DNA of 12,546 nucleotides from positions 1 through 12,546 of the forward strand of contig CAJUGT010000113.1 of the NCBI GenBank assembly GCA_910586435.1, read 5' to 3'. Under the pieces are notes generated by a model, which saw only the letters and a program-made list of their open reading frames with translations, did not search any database and was not told where the DNA came from. Shown piece by piece: positions 8,616 to 12,546 of the stretch; the stretch's first letter is position 1, and each line of letters begins with the position of its first letter. This stretch comes from an uncultured Acetatifactor sp. Lineage in GTDB: Bacteria > Bacillota > Clostridia > Lachnospirales > Lachnospiraceae. The translations under genes were made by a program, and so were the position numbers.

Positions 8616-10388
8616 TTACAGAATCAGTTGCGCGTTATACATTGTACTATATTTGCCCCCCAGAGAAATCAAATGTTCATGTTCACCTTCCTCGACCAAA
8701 ACTCCACAGTCTAACACAAATATCTTATTACACATCTTTATGCCAGCCATTCTATGGGAAATCAATATAGAAATTTTAGGGGTGCTTTTCTTGTGATTCA
8801 ATTTCACCGCTTTCAGCAGCTGCAGTTCTGAATCAATATCCAGGGACGCCATAGGTTCATCAGCCAGCATAACATTGCGGTCCGCATACATCGCTCTTGA
8901 AACAGCAATCTTCTGCCACTGTCCTATGGACAAATCAACACCATTTGTAAACTGAGTTCCCAGCTGAGTATCAAGGGAATAGGATTCCATAATATCAGAG
9001 CCGTTATTCATTTGAAGAACTTCCCTAATTTGCGCATCATCAATTGCATTGATTCGCGACAAGCCCACTGCTTCTTTTAATAAAAACTGTGGTTTCAGAT
9101 AATCCTGAAAGCATGGAGCAAATATACGCATCAGATTATCTTGAGAGATATTTCTAAGATTTATGCCGTTAATTCTAACAGAACCTTCATAATTCTGATA
9201 TAGTCCCAGCAGAATCTTTACCAATGTCGTTTTCCCGGAGCCGTTCTCACCAACAAACGCAACCAGATCACCGCTGTGAATACTTAGTGATATGTTTCTA
9301 AGCGCCGGAATCTCTGATTTGGGATAATAAAAAGTAAGGTTATCAATTTCAATCTTTTCAACACATTCAACCATTTGATAACCGCCAAAGTCTTCATTCA
9401 CATCTACAGAATGAAAAATAAAGTCATATACACGTTTTAGGGATATTGAAACCTCCTGTATTTTTTGAACAATAACACCAGAAGATATCACTGCGCTGTG
9501 AATAGATTTCCCAAGCCCCAAAAACATTATTACATCCCCTACCGGTATGCGCAATTCATAAAATTTATGTACTGCCACAAGCGCTATTGCTATGGGAATG
9601 AGTAATATGACTAATTGTAATCTTGCATACTTTTTATTTTGAATGGCAATAGCCTCGTTTGCGTTATTTATGGATTCATCCATAGAGACTTTTGCCTTAT
9701 CAAAAAAATACTCCTCTCGGTTAAATGCTCTAATTACTGAAAAAAGGCCTTCTTTCATAAATAGCCCAACATGATAATCCATCTTCCTTCTAAGAGTGGT
9801 ATTCGACAAATACTCACTCCAGTATTGCAACTGTATCTTTGATAATCTATAAATTGAAAACAAAATCATACATAAGCATGGAAACAGCAGCGGCCAGGAC
9901 AGCCGTGTAACCAAAATAAGAGGCATAACCAACTGTACAATCAAACTCATACCCTGGGCAATATAGGTGATAAATAAATACAGATTTGTATTTGTTTCAT
10001 TTACAATTCTAAAATCGTCCTGGAATTCCTTTGTATCCAGTATGTCTTGTGGAATCTTCGCCAGCTTTACACATATTTCTTTCTCAATACTCTGCCTCAC
10101 GGCATAAATGTGTTTCTCACGTAAGCCCTGTGAAAACTTTTCAAAGAAAAGCTGGAACAAAACAATCAATGCCAGGGAGAAGGCATTGACAATAATATTT
10201 ATCTTAATGTGATTGGGGTTTACTCCATCATACAATGAAACAGCATTTATGATATTGGCCGTAAATAATAACGACAGAGAAGAACTGGCCCCCAGCAAAA
10301 TATACTGCGCAAAATTGACAATCATTGCAGCTTTGTTCGCTCCCCATATTCGCTTTAGAAAGAAGGAAATATGTTTATTGCTATTCAT
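8616..10388 (-). CDS. ABC exporter half-transporter (membrane domain + ATPase), first subunit
   Basis: This 590-residue protein has a membrane domain (hydrophobic segments roughly 22-48, 63-82, 135-160, 165-180, 257-275, 285-305) followed by an ATPase. Motifs seen are Walker A GENGSGKTT (380-388), Q-loop Gln428, signature LSIGQWQK (486-493), Walker B VMLADEP with Glu511, and H-loop His545 in LISHR. The signature has Ile where Gly is usual (LSIGQ for LSGGQ), while its partner keeps SGGQ. The two ATP sites of a heterodimer would therefore be unequal, as in many asymmetric exporters, although here the usual catalytic Glu is kept in both. GAGGAG lies 6 nt before the ATG. It is the first recognised gene of the operon, behind a leader of about 240 nt. 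It has no peptidase domain. The substrate cannot be read from the sequence; lipid, peptide and drug exporters share this architecture. Confidence 0.9.
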   Translation of the reverse strand: MNSNKHISFFLKRIWGANKAAMIVNFAQYILLGASSSLSLLFTANIINAVSLYDGVNPNHIKINIIVNAFSLALIVLFQLFFEKFSQGLREKHIYAVRQSIEKEICVKLAKIPQDILDTKEFQDDFRIVNETNTNLYLFITYIAQGMSLIVQLVMPLILVTRLSWPLLFPCLCMILFSIYRLSKIQLQYWSEYLSNTTLRRKMDYHVGLFMKEGLFSVIRAFNREEYFFDKAKVSMDESINNANEAIAIQNKKYARLQLVILLIPIAIALVAVHKFYELRIPVGDVIMFLGLGKSIHSAVISSGVIVQKIQEVSISLKRVYDFIFHSVDVNEDFGGYQMVECVEKIEIDNLTFYYPKSEIPALRNISLSIHSGDLVAFVGENGSGKTTLVKILLGLYQNYEGSVRINGINLRNISQDNLMRIFAPCFQDYLKPQFLLKEAVGLSRINAIDDAQIREVLQMNNGSDIMESYSLDTQLGTQFTNGVDLSIGQWQKIAVSRAMYADRNVMLADEPMASLDIDSELQLLKAVKLNHKKSTPKISILISHRMAGIKMCNKIFVLDCGVLVEEGEHEHLISLGGKYSTMYNAQLIL

Positions 10389-10475
10389 TTATTTCTCCTC
10401 AAACGTTATTTCTACAAGCCCCTGGACTGCTTGATATACCTGCCTGCAACATAACCCACAAGCCAATCCTGACAT
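10389..10475 (-). CDS. Possible 28-residue Cys-containing peptide abutting the exporter start
   Basis: An ATG-initiated frame of 28 codons begins MSGLACGLCCRQ and ends at a TAA that directly touches the ATG of the exporter gene (TAAATG). Its last codons contain the GAGGAG that serves the exporter. An in-frame TAA lies two codons before the ATG. Only AAAGG immediately before the ATG could act as a ribosome site, and the spacing is poor. If translated it could couple translation to the exporter, act as a leader peptide, or be a small Cys-rich cargo. No known precursor family is recognised. It may simply be a chance frame. Confidence 0.2.
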   Translation of the reverse strand: MSGLACGLCCRQVYQAVQGLVEITFEEK

Positions 10476-10634
10476 CCTTTAACTTATCTTCCAGCCTCAC
10501 AGTGACAAACCGGACAAAACTTTTTTCTCACCGACGCGTTCCACTCCGCAAACAGTCCGTGAAATGGAGAAAATATCCGAAGAATGGGGAACCTGTTATC
10601 TCTGCTGACACAAAGAAAAATGAGCTTTATCAGG

Positions 10635-10663
10635 AGTATATCATACTATGGCATACTTGAAAA
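10635..10663 (-). promoter_or_regulatory. Extended -10 promoter of the exporter operon
   Basis: Minus strand: -35 TTTTCA (10658-10663), 17-bp spacer, -10 TATACT (10635-10640) preceded by TGA, which gives an extended -10 (TGnTATACT). Transcription would start near 10628, leaving a leader of about 240 nt ahead of the exporter ATG, long enough for leader control. Confidence 0.6.
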
Positions 10664-10778
10664 GTAATTAATTAACGATTCCTTAATTGTGCTTCCTCCG
10701 CTTACCTGCCAGCTCCGGAACAGTCCGCTGCACAGACTATTTTGTTGTTAGAATAAAGCAAACATAAGAGGCGCAGGG

Positions 10779-10807
10779 TTGTTTACGACAGGAGAATATG
10801 CTATACT
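10779..10807 (+). promoter_or_regulatory. Extended -10 promoter of the 97-residue gene
   Basis: Plus strand: -35 TTGTTT (10779-10784), 17-bp spacer, -10 TATACT (10802-10807) preceded by TGC, an extended -10. Transcription would start near 10814, about 40 nt before the ATG. It is divergent from the exporter promoter and uses the same extended -10 form. Confidence 0.65.
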
Positions 10808-10852
10808 TGTAACTGTCAAATCGTATTTGCTGTATCAGATAAGGAGGATACA

Positions 10853-11146
10853 ATGCAAAATGTATATGTCCCAGAGTACCTAAAAAAATCACTGGTTATG
10901 ATACAAGCTGCATTTCCTGACGGAGTAACTAAGGAACAATATTTTTCTTTATTGTACCTGCTATATGATTATATGTGCGATGAAAATTTAGCAATCGTGA
11001 TGTCATATTTCGCAGGAGAGAAAATTGCAACTGTAACAAATGACATTTGGGGTATAAAACAAAGAACTATTGAAAGCAGCTGCCTTTCAGATACAAAAGA
11101 CAGGCTTCTGAAATCAGGTTTTGCGTCTTGGCTCAAGGATATTTAA
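10853..11146 (+). CDS. Small conserved-looking protein of unknown function, 97 residues
   Basis: This is the only recognised plus-strand gene. AAGGAGG lies 5 nt before the ATG and a good promoter lies upstream, so expression is well supported. The protein is soluble, with no signal or membrane segment. It has a helical first half with FPDGVTKEQYFSLLYLLYDY (21-40), then NLAIVMSYF, a VTNDIWGI stretch (61-68), and a C-terminal RLLKSGFASWLKDI. The order of these elements (a PxGV..Y..LL.LL block, a VTxD-type turn, a helix ending GF..W) recalls DUF3349-type proteins and similar Lachnospiraceae hypotheticals. That is a weak resemblance and gives no function. No helix-turn-helix or catalytic motif is evident. 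Its divergent placement beside the exporter operon could suggest a regulatory or immunity role, but nothing in the sequence shows one. Its stop lies 8 nt from the end of the convergent broken transporter gene. Confidence 0.8.
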   Translation: MQNVYVPEYLKKSLVMIQAAFPDGVTKEQYFSLLYLLYDYMCDENLAIVMSYFAGEKIATVTNDIWGIKQRTIESSCLSDTKDRLLKSGFASWLKDI

Positions 11147-11154
11147 AGATTTCT

Positions 11155-11715
11155 TCACGAGCCACATGACTTGTAATGTTTTACTCCAAACCACCATATA
11201 AAATAACAGATAAGCAAAAGCACAATAATTCCAAGCGGACAAAATGCCAAATACCAGTTATTCGTTTTTCCTAAAAGAAACTGCAATGGATAATATTGAA
11301 TCAATGTATATGGAACAACATAAGTACAAAACCTCAGAATTCCTTTCCCATAAATATCTATAGGATACTTGCTGTGGGATTTTGCGCCATATGTAAGTAC
11401 ATTGATCAGCGAAGTATCTTCAATGGAGAAGAAACAGACACTTGCTTCCAGCATGAACAGTCCTATAAACAAAAACATGCCGCCTGTAACCATAGCCGCT
11501 AATATCCCGCTTAAAATTTTAATTGTGGTGCTTTTGCCTGCTCCGTTTGGACCAATATATCCCACCATTTCGCCGTCATTTATGGAAAAACTTATATTAT
11601 TTATGGCATTAATTGTGGTGTACTCTCTTTTGAAAAGCGACTTTACTGCGTTGCCGATCCCTGATTTGCGTCTGGCTACCCGATAATTTTTACAGACAGC
11701 ATTGAATTCTATCAA
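11155..11715 (-). pseudogene. Deletion chimera: NatA-like ABC ATPase N-terminus fused to ABC-2 permease C-terminus
   Basis: The 186-residue frame joins parts of two proteins. Residues 1-72 are the start of a NatA-like (COG4586-type) ATPase: the KSLFKREY linker region, NDGEMVGYIGPNGAGKST with Walker A at 55-63, then IKILSGIL. Where the family continues with a PTSG turn, Q-loop, signature and Walker B, the sequence changes at about residue 73 (near 11499) to a membrane protein. Helices (about 75-97, 128-146, 156-176), an ED..FxN-like segment, YPIDIYGK, YYPLQFLLGK and the end GVKHYKSCGS are typical of the C-terminus of a COG3694-type ABC-2 permease. Such transporters are usually encoded ATPase, permease, permease (about 320, 260 and 260 residues), so about 2 kb appears to be lost in frame. 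Without Walker B or the signature it cannot be a working ATPase. The start is TTG with an excellent ribosome site. Confidence 0.88.
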
Positions 11716-11720
11716 AATAA

Positions 11721-11730
11721 CTCCCTCCTT
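11721..11730 (-). promoter_or_regulatory. Ribosome binding site supporting a TTG start
   Basis: AAGGAGGGAG on the minus strand lies 5 nt before TTG (11713-11715). No ATG is available nearby in frame, so this near-perfect site is what fixes the unusual start codon. It also shows that translation signals survive although the gene is broken. Confidence 0.7.
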
Positions 11731-11751
11731 TCCTGCATCAGAAGTACGGAT

Positions 11752-11809
11752 TAACCGGTTATCCTTATCTCTTTTGCAGGGATATTATATTGGTATTTAT
11801 CAGCTGATA
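11752..11809 (-). promoter_or_regulatory. Promoter region with two palindromes ahead of the ATPase-permease chimera
   Basis: On the minus strand a perfect TATAAT (11784-11789) lies about 70 bp before the TTG start, with no clear -35. A perfect 12-bp palindrome TATCAGCTGATA (11798-11809) falls where the promoter spacer would be. A second palindrome TAACCGGTTA (11752-11761), flanked by GGA/TCC, falls just after the expected start site. Both positions are typical of repressor operators, but the binding protein is unknown. Confidence 0.4.
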
Positions 11810-11845
11810 GAAAAATTTTAGCAGAAAAACAAAAAAAGAATAGAC

Positions 11846-11876
11846 TTGTAATTAATTTTGTGATAAACTGTATAAT
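11846..11876 (+). promoter_or_regulatory. Possible plus-strand promoter of a very short transcript
   Basis: A perfect -10 TATAAT (11871-11876) is preceded by TTGTAA (11846-11851) at a 19-bp spacing, longer than ideal. Transcription would start near 11883 and meet a terminator within 60 nt. Confidence 0.4.
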
Positions 11877-11882
11877 GAATAA

Positions 11883-11942
11883 CGCCCAAAAATAGAAATG
11901 TATGATAAACCGAGAGACTTCTCTTAATCTCTCGATTTTTTT
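11883..11942 (+). ncRNA. Candidate ~60-nt small RNA
   Basis: The interval between a TATAAT promoter and a strong terminator is only about 60 nt. The one reading frame inside is nine codons (11898-11927), lacks a ribosome site and overlaps the terminator stem. If expressed, the product would be mostly the terminator hairpin with a short AT-rich 5' tail. It could instead be leftover signals from a deleted gene. Confidence 0.25.
11911..11942 (+). terminator. Rho-independent terminator
   Basis: CGAGAGA (11911-11917) pairs with TCTCTCG (11928-11934), a 7-bp stem with a 10-nt loop, followed by A and seven T residues. On the minus strand the stem is followed only by GTTTATC, so it could at best weakly stop permease transcripts from the right. 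Confidence 0.75.
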
Positions 11943-12074
11943 CTTTCCATTGGTTCTTCCTTGATTCTCTGTTCCAATGTCATAAGTCTATCCTAAACAG
12001 GTCTGCCTTTTCTCCACACCATTGCTCCACTGTCCCGCATATACTTCCTCACTTTCCGTTATTTCGTCTTACAA

Positions 12075-12546
12075 TTATTTTGCTTTCTGTTTTTTCAAAA
12101 CTATTCCACAAACAATTACCGCTGCAAAAAAGATAAAGATTAGATACCATAGATTTTCAAAGCAAAATCCATTATTCAACATCAATCGGTATCCCCAAGA
12201 GGCCGGGAACATACGCCCCATGACTTCAAGAAAATCGGGCAGCAAGCCGATAGGGAACATAATCCCCGAAAGCATAATTGAGGGCAAAAACACTAATTGT
12301 GCTATCATCGTCAGTTTCGCTTGATTTTTTACCGTCAACCCTAAAACACTTCCAATGCTTAACGACACAATAATATATACAGCAAGCGCAGAAAAGAAAA
12401 ACGGAAGTTGTGTCGGCAAAATTGCTTCAAACAGAATAGGGGCAAGCAGCACTATCACAATACAGGCAATCATCAAATGAGCAAATGCCGAAAGGAACAT
12501 TGTAACAAGTCCTAAATAGATAGGTACTCCGTTTGCTTTATAAACC
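12075..12546 (-). CDS. Partial ABC-2 type transporter permease (C-terminal part)
   Basis: The frame is open to the right edge, so the true start lies outside; 156 residues are visible. The internal Met usually taken as a start (codon ending at 12500) is not the beginning, since VYKANGVPIYLGLVT precedes it in frame. The visible part has four hydrophobic segments, then the block FLPSIMLSGIMFP followed by LLPDFLEVMGRMFPASWGYRLM, which is typical of DrrB/NodJ-like ABC-2 permeases, then a final helix and a basic tail KKQKAK. Such proteins pair with a separate ATPase, normally encoded just upstream, here beyond the window. The protein is a different ABC-2 subtype from the permease part of the neighbouring chimera, so the two probably belong to different transporters. 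Confidence 0.85.
   Translation of the reverse strand, partial: VYKANGVPIYLGLVTMFLSAFAHLMIACIVIVLLAPILFEAILPTQLPFFFSALAVYIIVSLSIGSVLGLTVKNQAKLTMIAQLVFLPSIMLSGIMFPIGLLPDFLEVMGRMFPASWGYRLMLNNGFCFENLWYLIFIFFAAVIVCGIVLKKQKAK

Larger units (their letters stand above)
10389..10852. other. Divergent regulatory region between exporter operon and small plus-strand gene
   Basis: This 464-bp region holds two outward-facing promoters (10635-10663 minus; 10779-10807 plus) and an exporter leader of about 240 nt. Besides the 28-codon frame, a second minus-strand frame ending around 10487 contains RKKFCPVCHCE, a Cys-rich stretch, but has no ATG and only a weak GTG start. The nine bases AACAGTCCG occur twice (about 10551-10559 and 10730-10738). 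No riboswitch or T-box consensus was recognised. Confidence 0.5.
11716..12074. other. Intergenic region between the two ABC-2-type loci
   Basis: This 359-bp stretch contains the chimera promoter region (11752-11809) and a short plus-strand promoter-terminator unit (11846-11942). Between 11943 and 12060 the minus strand has coding-looking but interrupted frames: one reads YMRDSGAMVWRKGRPV, a TAG, then LMTLEQRIKEEPM; another reads EEVYAGQWSNGVEKRQ and then stops. They may be remnants of a decayed gene downstream of the permease. No family was recognised. Confidence 0.35.

Noticed and set aside
10487..10640. Cys-rich minus-strand frame with KKFCPVCHCE in the exporter leader, considered as a peptide precursor
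   Set aside because: It has no ATG. The only GTG would give 15 residues with a poorly spaced ribosome site, and no precursor family was recognised.
10325..10660. Plus-strand open frame of 111 codons in the divergent region
   Set aside because: It covers the start of the exporter gene antisense and ends over the exporter promoter. It has no ribosome site or plus-strand promoter.
12075..12500. Permease as a complete 141-residue gene starting at the internal ATG
   Set aside because: The frame stays open upstream to the window edge with sensible sequence. ABC-2 permeases of this kind are normally much longer, so the gene is partial.

Overview
The window looks like a stretch of chromosome from a Clostridia-class Firmicute, most likely a Lachnospiraceae-type gut anaerobe. 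The grounds are AT-leaning DNA, strong GGAGG-type ribosome binding sites, Gram-positive sigma-A-like promoters, hairpin-plus-T-run terminators, and the protein families present. Apart from one small gene, every recognisable gene lies on the minus strand, so the window reads from right to left.

Layout from left to right: (1) 1-237 is the N-terminal part of a PD-(D/E)XK/Rpn-type protein that runs off the left edge, with a good promoter. (2) 485-2194 is a subtilisin-family (S8) protease with a complete catalytic triad and no signal peptide. (3) 2490-6439 is a two-gene phosphorelay operon. A large membrane hybrid histidine kinase (sensor, HisKA/HATPase, REC, HPt) is followed by a response regulator with one degenerate and one intact receiver and no DNA-binding domain. 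(4) 6870-10388 is a pair of ABC exporter half-transporters, 15 bp apart and closed by a clear terminator at 6660-6696. Both carry the GQWQ form of the signature region that is common in NisT-like peptide exporters. (5) 10853-11146 is the only plus-strand gene, a 97-residue protein of unknown function whose promoter diverges from that of the exporter pair. (6) 11155-11715 is a broken gene: the first ~72 residues of a NatA-like ABC ATPase are joined in frame to the last ~114 residues of an ABC-2 permease, most simply explained by a deletion of roughly 2 kb. (7) 12075-12546 is the C-terminal part of another ABC-2 permease that runs off the right edge.

If the genes work together, the kinase and its partner form a multistep phosphorelay responding to an extracellular signal, with a downstream target not visible here. 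The exporter pair would move a peptide or hydrophobic molecule. A peptide substrate is not convincingly encoded nearby. The best candidate is a 28-codon Cys-containing reading frame that ends exactly at the start of the upstream exporter gene, and it is weak. The right third (11155-12546) looks like a decaying transporter locus.

No rRNA, tRNA, CRISPR array, complete insertion sequence or prophage module was seen. The most solid unusual observations are the ATPase-permease deletion chimera, the divergent promoter region with a 240-nt leader ahead of the exporters, and a very short promoter-to-terminator unit (~60 nt) at 11846-11942.
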